From: Streptomyces violaceoruber
GTDB taxonomy: Bacteria; Actinomycetota; Actinomycetes; Streptomycetales; Streptomycetaceae
Reading direction: 5' to 3'
Assembly: GCF_033406955.1 (NCBI RefSeq)
Contig: NZ_CP137734.1
Coordinates: forward strand, 3,534,001 to 3,598,000
Length of the DNA: 64,000 nucleotides
In this document: one piece after another, positions 44,936 through 53,293 of the stretch
Layout of the letters: the number at the start of each line of letters is the position of its first letter
Numbering within the stretch: position 1 is the first letter of the stretch
The notes under the pieces: generated by a model
What the model saw: only the letters and a program-made list of their open reading frames with translations
Databases searched by the model: none
Told to the model about the DNA's origin: nothing
Position numbers and translations under genes: made by a program

Positions 44936-46243
44936 TCACCCCCACGTTCCGTTGGGCCGGTAGCCGTAGGCGATGAGTTCCTCCAGGCAGGCGATGGGGG
45001 CGTGCGGGACGACCTGGCCGTCGGGCGTCTCGGCGAACACCTCGCTGGACAGCACCCGGCCGTCGACGCCGTTGACCTCGCGGACCGAGGTGACCATGCG
45101 CTGGAGACGGCCGCCGCTCTGGAAGTCGTTGCGCCGCTGGACGAAGACGACGAAGTTGACGGCGCCGGCCACCAGCATCTGGCTGGCCTCGATCGGCAGC
45201 CGCTCGGTCGCCTGGAGGGCGTACGTGGAGATGCGGTTGAAGACCTCGTGCGAGCTGTTGGCGTGGATCGTGGAGAGCGAGCCGTCGTTGCCCTGCGACA
45301 TCGCGTTCAGCATGGTGACGATCTCGTCGCCGAGCACCTCGCCGACGATGACGCGGGAGGGGTTCATACGCAGGGAACGGCGGACCAGTTCCGCCATGGT
45401 GATGGCGCCCTGCCCCTCGGAGTTGGGCAGCCGCTCCTCGAACGCCACGACGTTGGGGTGGAGTTCGGGGAAGGTGTCCAGGCCCAGCTCCAGCGCGCGT
45501 TCCACCGTGATCAGCCGCTCGTGCGGTGGGATCTCGTTGGCGAGGGCGCGCAGCAGCGTCGTCTTTCCGGCGTTGGTGGCGCCCGCGATCATGATGTTCT
45601 TGCGGGCCCGGACCGCGCAGGCCAGGAAGTGGCCCAGCTCGGGGGTGAGGGTGCCGTTGCCGACCAGGTCGGAGATGAAGACCTTGCCCATGCGGGCGCG
45701 GCGGATGGAGAGCGCCGGGCGCCGGGCGACGTCCATGACCGCCGACAGACGCGAACCGTCCGGCAGCCTCAGGTCCAGCTGCGGGTTGGCGGAGTCGAAG
45801 GGGCGGGAGGACAGGCCGGAGTAGGCGCCGAGGATCTGGATCAGCTCGATGAGTTCCTCGTCGGTCTCGGCGACGGCCTCGCCGCGCGTCTCGCGCCCGT
45901 CGGAGTAGCCGACGAAGACGTGGTCGCAGCCGTTGATGTCGATGTTCTCGACCTCGGGGTCGTCGAGGAGCGGCTGGAGCCGGCCGACGCCGAAGAGCGC
46001 GGCGTGCACGGCGGCCGCGTACGCCTCCTCCGTCTCCGCGTCCAGCGGCGTACGCCCGCCGTTGATCTCGGCGCGGGCGTACTCCTCCAGTATCTGCGCG
46101 ATGACGGCGCGCGCGTAGTGCCGTTCGTCCTCGGTGGACATCGGCGTGACGCCGCTGACCTGGTCCTGGCGGCGCTGCTCGGAGATGCGGTCGCCGGCGT
46201 CCTGCCGGAACCGCTTGACCAACGAGTGGTCGACAGCGGTCAT
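44936..46243 (-). CDS. tadA: Tad pilus assembly ATPase TadA/CpaF
   Basis: A 435-residue secretion ATPase of the VirB11/CpaF type that powers Flp pilus assembly. N-terminal helical domain to about 75, then VENIDINGCDHVFV and PQLDLRLPDGSRL. Walker A GATNAGKTTL is at 221-230, the Asp box/Walker B region includes RVIVGEVLGDEIV near 305-317, and the His box is STIHANSSHEV. Cytoplasmic hexamer partner of TadB/TadC. ATG 46243 overlaps the TadZ-like gene by 4 bp. Confidence 0.94.
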   Translation of the reverse strand: MTAVDHSLVKRFRQDAGDRISEQRRQDQVSGVTPMSTEDERHYARAVIAQILEEYARAEINGGRTPLDAETEEAYAAAVHAALFGVGRLQPLLDDPEVENIDINGCDHVFVGYSDGRETRGEAVAETDEELIELIQILGAYSGLSSRPFDSANPQLDLRLPDGSRLSAVMDVARRPALSIRRARMGKVFISDLVGNGTLTPELGHFLACAVRARKNIMIAGATNAGKTTLLRALANEIPPHERLITVERALELGLDTFPELHPNVVAFEERLPNSEGQGAITMAELVRRSLRMNPSRVIVGEVLGDEIVTMLNAMSQGNDGSLSTIHANSSHEVFNRISTYALQATERLPIEASQMLVAGAVNFVVFVQRRNDFQSGGRLQRMVTSVREVNGVDGRVLSSEVFAETPDGQVVPHAPIACLEELIAYGYRPNGTWG

Positions 46244-47121
46244 CGGCCGGCCCCCGCGTGGCCGGGCATGCCGGGACCGGCGGGACCGGCCGGACCTGCG
46301 GCACCGGTGCCGGCGGGCATGGACCAGGCGGCGCCGAACTGCTGGTACAGGTCCGAGGTGACCTTGCGGGCCGAGCGGATGAGCAGCGACTTCTCCAGCC
46401 GCCCGCGCCTGCGTCCGGCCAACTGGTCGGCACCGGCCGGGTCGTCGGCGATCGTGCCGACCACGCGGGCGCCGGTCTGGGCGTGCACCAGCATGTCGTT
46501 GACCTGGCCGGAGAGCTTGGCCGCGTTGTTCGTGTCGGCGACGAGGACGACGCCAACCAACGGCAGGCCGAGGCCGGCGGCGCCCCGCGATCCGCCGTGC
46601 AGCTTGTGGGACAGCGCGGTGGCACGGTCCCGGACCCGGGCGATGGCCTCCGGCTCGGTACGGGAGAGGAGGAGGACGAGGGAGGCGTGCGGGAACAGCT
46701 CGGTCGCCGGGGAGTCCCCGCTGATCCGGCCGCAGTCGGCGATGACGTCGGCGGGGGCGTTCGGGGAGTCGGCGAGGGAGGCGAAGGCCCGGCCGAGGGT
46801 GGGCCACAGGCCCGCGAGCCCGGCGGCCTGCTCGGAGATGCCGAGGCCGACGAGGACGTCGAGGCCGCCGCTGAGCGGCTGTACGTGGTCCCAGAGCTGG
46901 TCGGGCACCAGGCCCCGGCGGGCGGTCGCGGCGATCGACAGCATGCCGGTGTTCGGGTTCAGCGGACCGCCGTGCGCGGCGGCCGACCGGTACACCAGGT
47001 CGCCGCCCGCCGGGTCGGTCTCGGCGAGCAGGACACGGCGCGGCCAGACCGCCGCCAGGGCGACGGCCGCGGTGGTGACGCCGGGGGAACCCTTGTCGGC
47101 GGCGAGGGCGATGAGGGCCAT
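46240..47121 (-). CDS. TadZ/CpaE-like MinD-superfamily protein with degenerate P-loop
   Basis: A 293-residue protein, ATG 47121. It opens MALIALAADKGSPGVTT, which aligns with the deviant Walker A KGGxGKT of ParA/MinD proteins but has Val in place of the nucleotide-contacting Lys. AETDPAGGDL (residues 33-42) corresponds to the next conserved strand. A Gly/Pro/Ala-rich tail (PAGPAGPGMPGHAG) ends it. TadZ/CpaE homologues localise pilus machinery at the pole; the missing Lys suggests weak or no ATP hydrolysis. Confidence 0.82.
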   Translation of the reverse strand: MALIALAADKGSPGVTTAAVALAAVWPRRVLLAETDPAGGDLVYRSAAAHGGPLNPNTGMLSIAATARRGLVPDQLWDHVQPLSGGLDVLVGLGISEQAAGLAGLWPTLGRAFASLADSPNAPADVIADCGRISGDSPATELFPHASLVLLLSRTEPEAIARVRDRATALSHKLHGGSRGAAGLGLPLVGVVLVADTNNAAKLSGQVNDMLVHAQTGARVVGTIADDPAGADQLAGRRRGRLEKSLLIRSARKVTSDLYQQFGAAWSMPAGTGAAGPAGPAGPGMPGHAGAGR

Positions 47122-47139
47122 GGCTTCTTCGGTCGCCTT

Positions 47140-47859
47140 CTAGTTGCCGGGAATCAGAACGACGGCGACCTCGCCCGCGGACGCGGCCTGCGCCAGCGCC
47201 GCGGCGTCGGCGGCGTCGACGGTCAGCGTGACGGGCAGGTTGGTGCTGGTGATGCTGTCGCCCGAGGCGGCGGAGGCGTCCTCGACCACCGCGCGTTCGA
47301 CCAGCAGCGAGCTGTCGGCACCGGCCGACCCGGAGGAGCCTTCCTGGTCCCCGCCGCCGGTGGACTTGTTGCCGACGCGGTAGACGGCGACGTTGTCGCC
47401 CGCTTCCAGGCCCTTCGGGTACTGACCCTCCTTGAGGGCGACGCCGACCGTGGCCTGGCCCTGCTCCATGCCGGTCTTCTTGGCGAACATCTGGCCCACG
47501 ACGACGGTGCCGCCGTAGATCGTGGACTTGGCCTGGAGCTTCATCAGGCCCGCACGCTGCTCCCAGGGCACGAAGTCGGCGCCGGAGTCGTCGTTCACCA
47601 TGACGACCTTGATGTTGTCGTCGGTGATGGACTCACCGGGCTTGATGTCGGCCGTCACCTGGATCGCCTCGACCCGGTCACCGACCTGCAGCACCAGCAT
47701 CGTCGCGCCGAGCGCGCCCAGCAGGATCAGCAGCACCGCCAGCGCGGCCAGCGCCGGTTTGCGCTCGCGAGGAGGGCTGGGAAGCCGGTCTCCGACCGAC
47801 GGCTGAGCCGGCGCCGCGGAACGTCCCGCGCCCGCCCCCGTACGCTCCTGGATCTTCAC
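47140..47859 (-). CDS. SAF-domain protein, CpaB/RcpC-like
   Basis: A 239-residue, single-pass membrane protein, first gene of the tad operon. A Pro-rich N-terminal 40 residues and a TM helix at about 43-65 (LAALAVLLILLGALGATMLV) precede an SAF domain (VTADIKPGESITDDNIKVV ... GGTVVVGQMFAKK). C-terminal part has a Gly/Ser linker. CpaB/RcpC proteins are periplasmic pilus factors; in a monoderm this would face the wall. GTG 47859 with GGGGAG 7 bases upstream. Confidence 0.82.
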   Translation of the reverse strand: MKIQERTGAGAGRSAAPAQPSVGDRLPSPPRERKPALAALAVLLILLGALGATMLVLQVGDRVEAIQVTADIKPGESITDDNIKVVMVNDDSGADFVPWEQRAGLMKLQAKSTIYGGTVVVGQMFAKKTGMEQGQATVGVALKEGQYPKGLEAGDNVAVYRVGNKSTGGGDQEGSSGSAGADSSLLVERAVVEDASAASGDSITSTNLPVTLTVDAADAAALAQAASAGEVAVVLIPGN

Positions 47860-49067
47860 GCAACCGCTCCCCGTACAACCAAGAAAATTGCCTGCCACGT
47901 ACTCACTCGGGCGTCGAGCGCCCAAGTACACAGAATCGTCTGCAGTTTCGGACACTTCACCCGTGACCGCCCGACCGATGACGTCCCGGGGCATCCCCGT
48001 ACGCACCCGCCCGACCTGGGCAAATAGCCAGCAGTAAGGCGAGTGTCAAGCCACCGCACCGTATCAGCCGCACATAAGCCCCTCAAGGCATGCCCTCCTG
48101 TGCCCACAGACCCTGTCCACCGTTACTCATCTGCAACTTCGCATCGGTGGAGCCCCTTTGAGCAAGGCGCAGAAAGCAGCCACTCTCACTGTGCTCGCGC
48201 GAATAAGGAACGGCCAGAGCCCGACAGCATCCGGGTGCGGTTCGTCACGGTGCGCCCATGAGCCCTGCACGATTCACTCACGAGGTAGCCGACCGGCCGT
48301 GCCGTGATCTTCGCTCGGATCAGTAACGGGGCGGATACGCAGAGAGTATGGGATCGCGTCACCGATGGACCTACTTCCGGTGAGCGGGCCGGTTCCAGAC
48401 TTCGAGAAAGGACGAGTTGCGCGAGATCCTGAACAACGCCATTGCCCTCGATGCGGCGCCGGCAACGGGCGTACAAGTACCGGACCTCTCCCCGCAGCCG
48501 CACCAATTGGCCGATGGCGGCTGAAGGCCTCTCCTGCGCTCCCTGACGCGCGTACTCGGCCCACACCTGGCCTGCCCCTACGTGGAAGCCCTTCTCGCGA
48601 AGCACGGCTCCCCGTCCCCGCCCAGGCTGAAGTAGCTCGGCGCTGAAGTAGCTCGGCGCTGAAGAAGCTGGGCCGCACCCGGCGCGGCCCTGCTCACAGT
48701 GAACGGCTCGTGCAAGCCCACCGGAGGCATCCGCGCCGATCGTGCCCGGACCTGCCACGGCCAACAGGGCACAAAGAGTCGTCCCGCAACTGAGTACGTG
48801 CAGGTGGCAGCCATGCTGCCCACGCCTCCACGAAAGCTGCTCGTGCTGCCCCGGACGACCTCGCTCCGCAGGCTCCGGAAGCCAGGGTCCGGTGGGCGTC
48901 GGGAGCCGTGGAGACGGGTACGGCGCCCGCCGGTGCGGGGAGCGGACTGACGCGCTATTGGCCGACGCCGCCCACGCGTCTATCGTGCCCCCGACGGGCC
49001 CGTCGAGGCTCGGCCGGCGCGGCACACCGGGGCGCCGGGAAGCCGCCGTCCACCGGGGGGATGAGGC
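47860..49067. other. 1.2-kb gene-poor interval upstream of the tad operon
   Basis: No complete gene is supported. The left part should contain the tad promoter. Between about 48400 and 48650 the plus strand has short protein-like stretches in broken frames: KDELREILNNAIALD near 48410-48460 and LLRSLTRVLGPHLACPYVEA near 48535-48590. They look like remnants of a decayed gene. A three-copy 16-bp tandem repeat follows at 48626-48673. The long open frames seen here have no domain-like composition. Confidence 0.55.
48626..48673. repeat. Three-copy 16-bp tandem repeat
   Basis: Two exact copies of GCTGAAGTAGCTCGGC followed by a third with two differences (GCTGAAGAAGCTGGGC). Each copy of the first type brings an in-frame TAG on the plus strand after a stretch that otherwise looks coding. 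Confidence 0.9.
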
Positions 49068-51431
49068 ATGAGACGGGGGCGTGGAGCGGCAGGTGCCGGA
49101 GCCGGTGCTCTGCTGGGCGGGGTGCTCGCGCCGCTGACCGAGCACCTCGGTTCGTCGCTCACCGACGGGGCGGCCGGGCAGCCCTGGGTCGCCTGGTCGT
49201 TGTTCGTCCTGCTGTGTGTCCTGGGCGGAGTGCTCGGCACATTCTTTCCTTCGAGCGGTGGCACCACCGCGGACGCCCCGCCTCCGCTCGCCCCCGGGCC
49301 CACCGAACCGGTCACCGGCGCGACGACCACCTCGCTGCGCCCGCCCCGTATCGAACGGCGCCTGCGCGGCCGGGAGGCGGAACTGGAGCGGCTCACCGCC
49401 TTGCTGCGCGACCCGGCGGAGAAGTTTGCGGTCGTCTGCGGGGTGGGCGGCGTCGGCAAGACCACGCTGGCAGCCGCCGTGGCCGCGCGGGCCGAAGCCG
49501 AGGGCTGGTCGGTCTTCTGGACCCGGTGGCGCGACCCCGGCACGACCGCCGACGACATGGTCAGAGTCGCGCTGGCCTGCGGGATGCCCGAAGAGAGTGT
49601 CCGGGCCGCCCGGTCCGGGCACGACAGCCTCCCGGATGCCGTGTGGCGGTACCTGGCAGGGCGCCGAAAATGGCTCGTGGTCCTCGACAACGCCGACGAG
49701 ACCGAACGCCTGGGCGACGCGTCCGAGCCGGTCGCCCACTACCGAGGCTGGGTCCGACCGGACGGCCGCGGACTGCTGTTGGTGACCAGCCGCGACACCA
49801 GCGCGCAGACCTGGGGGCCCGCTGCCGACATCCTGCGGCTCGACCCCCTCGACACCGCCTCTGGTGGCCGGGTCCTGCTGGACTCCGCACCCGGCGCGGG
49901 CAGTCACGAGGAGGCGATGGCGCTCGCCGGCCGGCTTGGCGGCCTGCCCCTCGCGCTCCAGGCCGCCAGTCGCTACGTGGGGGCCGCGACGAGCCGTCAC
50001 CGTGACTTCGCCGCCTACCGGGAGGCACTGGACCGGGAGGCGGAGCTGCTCGTCGGCACGGACCCGTCGGAGGCGCGCGATCCGGCCGTGGCCCGCACGT
50101 TCTTGCGCCACACCTGGGAACTGTCCCTTGACCAGCTCGACAGCGAGGGCCTGCCACTGGCCCGCCCCCTGCTGCGGCAGCTGGCCCTCTACGGGCCCGC
50201 CGCCATACCGCCCGTACTCGTCACGCCCCGGCTGATGACCACGGCGGTGGGCCGTTCAGTGAGCGCCGGGGAGGTCGACCGCGCCCTCGCCGCGCTGGAG
50301 CGCTTCGGGCTGCTCGGCACCGAATCCGAGGTGCCGGGCTCCGTCCTGCTCCATCCTCTGGTCCGCGAGATGAGCGCCCTGGCCCTGCGGTCGGACTCCG
50401 GCGCGGACCTCGACCGCTGTGTCCGCGCCCGGGCGGATGCCCTCGCCACGGCGGTGACCGGATTACCTGAAGGGCTGCCCGGCTGGCCCACGGCTCGGCT
50501 GCTGGCCCAGCACGCGCCGCTGCTGCTGTCCGCGCCGCGGACCGTCCCACTCACGGAGGCGGCAGCGGTCGTCGACCGGCTCGGGGACGTGCTCGGCGAC
50601 TCGGGCGACTACGCTCTGCAACGCGTGGTCCGCCAGGCCGTGCTCGCCCGGCGCGAGCACGAGCTGGGGCCAGACCACCCCGACACGCTTCTGTCGCGCA
50701 ACCACGTCGCCAACAGCGTGCTGAGTCTCGGGCACCATACCCAGGCACTCGCCGCCCACCGAACGGTGCTGGCCGCCCGCGAGCGCGTGCTCGGCCCCCG
50801 CCACCCCGACACCCTGGTGAGCCGGAACAACGTGGGTTTCGTCTGCGAGCTGCTTGGTGACTACGAGGAAGCCCAGGCGCTGCACGAGCACACCCTGGCC
50901 GACCGGCTCACGGTTCTGGGCCCCGACCACCGGCACACCCTGGTCAGCAGACAGAATCTCGCCAACTCCATCGACGGCCGGGGCGACCACCTGCTGGCCG
51001 TCAGCCTGCACCGGGAGGTCCTCGCCGACCGGCTCCGACTCCTGGGCCCGGACCACCGGGACACCCTCGCCAGCCGGAGCCATGTCGCCGAGTCGCTAAG
51101 CCGGTGCGGCGAACACGCCCGCGCGCTGGAACTGCACGGACAAGTACTGGCCGACCGTACGCGCGTCATGGGCCCCGACCACCCCTACACGCTGCTCAGC
51201 GGTCATCAGCTCGCCAGGGCGCTCAGCGACGCGGGTGACCACGCCGGTGCGGCGGACCGCTACGAACAGGTGCTCGCCCAGCGGCGGCGGGTGCTGGGCC
51301 CCGACCACCCCGACACTCGGGCCACCGAGCAGGGGCTCGCTCTCTGCCAGACGGAGCGCGCGGCCCGAGACCGGTCGGCGGCGGCATCCCGGGGGATTGG
51401 CCGGCGGGGCCGTGTCAGAACCCGACGATAA
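49068..51431 (+). CDS. Membrane-anchored NB-ARC/TPR STAND NTPase
   Basis: A 787-residue protein, ATG 49068. N-terminal hydrophobic segments (about 9-24 and 41-60), a Pro/Thr linker, then an NB-ARC domain with Walker A GVGGVGKTT (125-133), Walker B KWLVVLDNADE (about 205-215), LLLVTSRD and GLPLAL. The C-terminal part (about 510-765) is a series of TPR/kinesin-light-chain-type repeats marked by LGPDHPDT-like motifs roughly every 42 residues. Such STAND proteins are signalling switches, some in phage defence. Codon 466 is TTA (50463-50465), implying bldA dependence. Confidence 0.9.
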   Translation: MRRGRGAAGAGAGALLGGVLAPLTEHLGSSLTDGAAGQPWVAWSLFVLLCVLGGVLGTFFPSSGGTTADAPPPLAPGPTEPVTGATTTSLRPPRIERRLRGREAELERLTALLRDPAEKFAVVCGVGGVGKTTLAAAVAARAEAEGWSVFWTRWRDPGTTADDMVRVALACGMPEESVRAARSGHDSLPDAVWRYLAGRRKWLVVLDNADETERLGDASEPVAHYRGWVRPDGRGLLLVTSRDTSAQTWGPAADILRLDPLDTASGGRVLLDSAPGAGSHEEAMALAGRLGGLPLALQAASRYVGAATSRHRDFAAYREALDREAELLVGTDPSEARDPAVARTFLRHTWELSLDQLDSEGLPLARPLLRQLALYGPAAIPPVLVTPRLMTTAVGRSVSAGEVDRALAALERFGLLGTESEVPGSVLLHPLVREMSALALRSDSGADLDRCVRARADALATAVTGLPEGLPGWPTARLLAQHAPLLLSAPRTVPLTEAAAVVDRLGDVLGDSGDYALQRVVRQAVLARREHELGPDHPDTLLSRNHVANSVLSLGHHTQALAAHRTVLAARERVLGPRHPDTLVSRNNVGFVCELLGDYEEAQALHEHTLADRLTVLGPDHRHTLVSRQNLANSIDGRGDHLLAVSLHREVLADRLRLLGPDHRDTLASRSHVAESLSRCGEHARALELHGQVLADRTRVMGPDHPYTLLSGHQLARALSDAGDHAGAADRYEQVLAQRRRVLGPDHPDTRATEQGLALCQTERAARDRSAAASRGIGRRGRVRTRR

Positions 51432-51609
51432 ACACACGGTGAGCGTCCGGGGCACGACTCGGTCGCGCGTTCGCCTTTCCGGCGTGCTGGACAGGCCTTG
51501 GCCTTGGTCTTGGCAAGTCGGTCGACCTCGATCCAGTCCGCGTAGTGGTGCCGGCCCCGCTCGCCGCGGAGGTTCCGCAGCTGCGCGTCGGTGACCTCCT
51601 CGCCTGACG

Positions 51610-51861
51610 TCAGTCCGAGCACGAGGACGACCCATCGTCTGCCGGGACGCCGGCTTGCGGGTTGCAAGGCAGGAACTGCCGGTCGTACAGGTCGTACAGC
51701 ACGGGCGCGCTCTCGCGAGCGGCCCACCTCGACCCTCCGAACACGCCGACGAGCACCGCCGCTCCGACCGCGACGAACAGCACGAGTCCGACACCGTCCG
51801 GCACCCGGAACCGACGGTCGCGATCCGTCGCCGCGTCCCTCAGCCGCTCACGCTCCGTCAT
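51610..51861 (-). CDS. Small single-pass membrane protein
   Basis: An 83-residue protein from ATG 51861. Charged N-terminus (MTERERLRDAATDRDRR), one TM helix (about 22-43, VGLVLFVAVGAAVLVGVFGG) and a short Ser/Cys-containing external tail. Its start lies inside the end of the upstream 210-residue membrane protein gene (14-bp overlap), so they are coupled. No family recognised. Confidence 0.65.
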   Translation of the reverse strand: MTERERLRDAATDRDRRFRVPDGVGLVLFVAVGAAVLVGVFGGSRWAARESAPVLYDLYDRQFLPCNPQAGVPADDGSSSCSD

Positions 51862-52480
51862 ACGCCCGATCCCACCTGCTCTGCCGCACGCCACCCCACG
51901 TGCCCATCACGACGGCCGCCCCGAAGAGCGTCGCCAGGAGCACGCCGTTGGAGCCGGCACGTCCGTCGTCGGGACTCGCGACGCCTTCGGGGTCGTACCG
52001 CACCCGCAGCTCGTCGCCCTTCGACGTCGAGTCCCGGCACCCCTCGCTCTCCGAGAGCGAGGGCGAGATGTCCTGTCCGTCGACGGTGCGCAGTTCGCAG
52101 TGGTTGGTGCTGCTGTAGTCCGCGCTGACGACCACGGCGTCGGCGGACACACCCCGATCCGCCAGGGCGGCCGTGCCCCCGGCGCCCGCGCCGAAAATGC
52201 CCAGGGCCACACCGGCGATCAGCGGCACGATCAACTGCCACGCCACTTTCCGCTTCCTGCGCGGCACGCGGCGCAGCAGGAGCACCGGGACCAGGAGCGA
52301 CGCCAGCGGAAGGATCAGAATGGCGAACAGGCCGCCCACCCCACGCACCACGGTCGGAAGCGGCACGACGGGCCCCAGCCAGGCCAGTCCGAGCGAACCC
52401 CCGGCACAGAGCAGACTGAACGCCAGCCACCGCACCAGGTCGGACCTTGCCGCCCTGTCCTGGGATATGACATCAGCCAC
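51848..52480 (-). CDS. Four-helix membrane protein of unknown function
   Basis: A 210-residue protein; GTG or ATG-type start at 52480 giving MADVISQDRAARSDL. Three N-terminal helices (about 18-38, 46-70, 80-102) lead to an extracellular domain of about 70 residues with two cysteines (NHCELRTVDG and SEGCRDST), then a final helix (about 180-198). The external segment reads like a DUF3592-type beta fold (a conversion motif LRVRYDPEGVASP), but the match is weak. Divergent from module C. Confidence 0.65.
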   Translation of the reverse strand: MADVISQDRAARSDLVRWLAFSLLCAGGSLGLAWLGPVVPLPTVVRGVGGLFAILILPLASLLVPVLLLRRVPRRKRKVAWQLIVPLIAGVALGIFGAGAGGTAALADRGVSADAVVVSADYSSTNHCELRTVDGQDISPSLSESEGCRDSTSKGDELRVRYDPEGVASPDDGRAGSNGVLLATLFGAAVVMGTWGGVRQSRWDRAYDGA

Positions 52481-52540
52481 GTGACTCCTCGTCCCTCGCC
52501 AGCCCCTCGCGTGTCCAGAGCACCGTAGCGATTCCCGAGG

Positions 52541-52621
52541 CAGTTCACTCTGGCGAAACCGGGAAGCACGCAGATACCGTCAGTAGCCTTGACCTCACTT
52601 CTGTCTCACGGGGAGTCCACT
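52541..52621 (+). promoter_or_regulatory. Promoter/leader of module C, duplicated upstream of module D
   Basis: This leader is nearly the same as 57572-57651. Shared parts include CACTCTGGCGAA (first base differs), ATACCGTCAGTAGCCTTGA and CACGGGGAGTCCACT before the GTG. TAGCCT within it is a plausible -10 and GGGGAG the ribosome site. A weaker relative, GGTAGCTTCG, lies before the lipoprotein of module A. Confidence 0.65.
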
Positions 52622-53293
52622 GTGAAGCGCCGCTCTTTGCCCGTTGCTGCCGCGCTCGCCGCCTCAGCCGCCTTGCTGCTGACGGCCTGCGGGGGCGGGG
52701 ACGACAAGTCCAGCGACAACGACAAGATCGCGGGAGCCGACCAGGGGACGGCGACTCCGAAGGAGTCCGTGAAGCCATCGATGGCACCGGCGGAGGACAA
52801 TCCGGACGGCGTCGACGTGTCTCTCCCCAAGGACATGAACCTGGTCTTCGACTGGGACAAGCCGAAGGACGAGAACGAAGCGGCCGCGATGGAGGATGCG
52901 GCGAACTACATCCGCGCGATCTATCGGGGCGTCGACAAGCGCACGGCCAAGGACGCCGCCGTGGCCGCATACGCCACCGGCGACGGGCTGCACTACGCCG
53001 AGACGCAGATCAACAGCCGCATCGACGGCGGATGGACTTCGACCGGCACCCGCCGTCACTACGACGTCTCCACTCGATCCGCCTCCAACGGCAACTCGGT
53101 GGAGGTCGCCTTCTGCGTGGACTCCAGCAAGTTCTACGGGAAGGAGGTCAAGACCGGGAAGGTCCTCAAGAGCGAACCGAGCATCGCCGACTTCGACCAC
53201 TTCGAAATCATCATGGTCAAGTACCCCACGGCCGAACACCTCTGGCAGGCCTCCAAGGTGTTCGTCGAGACGAAGGCGAAGCAGTGCCAGTGA
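52622..53293 (+). CDS. Lipoprotein of WXG module C
   Basis: A 223-residue lipoprotein, GTG 52622 with GGGGAG 6 bases upstream. Signal peptide with lipobox LLLTACGGG, a charged Ser/Asp/Lys linker, then DVSLPKDMNLVFDW, MEDAANYIRAI and KEVKTGKV, all matching the lipoprotein at 29870. Paralogue of unknown function. A truncated third relative is at 57652. The following exported-protein gene begins inside its stop (GTGA). Confidence 0.85.
   Translation: MKRRSLPVAAALAASAALLLTACGGGDDKSSDNDKIAGADQGTATPKESVKPSMAPAEDNPDGVDVSLPKDMNLVFDWDKPKDENEAAAMEDAANYIRAIYRGVDKRTAKDAAVAAYATGDGLHYAETQINSRIDGGWTSTGTRRHYDVSTRSASNGNSVEVAFCVDSSKFYGKEVKTGKVLKSEPSIADFDHFEIIMVKYPTAEHLWQASKVFVETKAKQCQ

Noticed and set aside
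48186-50111. A 641-codon minus-strand open frame across the gene-poor interval and the NB-ARC gene
   Set aside because: Its right half is antisense to a clear NB-ARC domain and the left half has no domain-like segments.
51440-51640. Minus-strand segment reading EEVTDAQLRNLRGERGRHHYADW
   Set aside because: It looks somewhat protein-like but has no start or partner gene and is only about 60 codons; not enough to call a gene or remnant.
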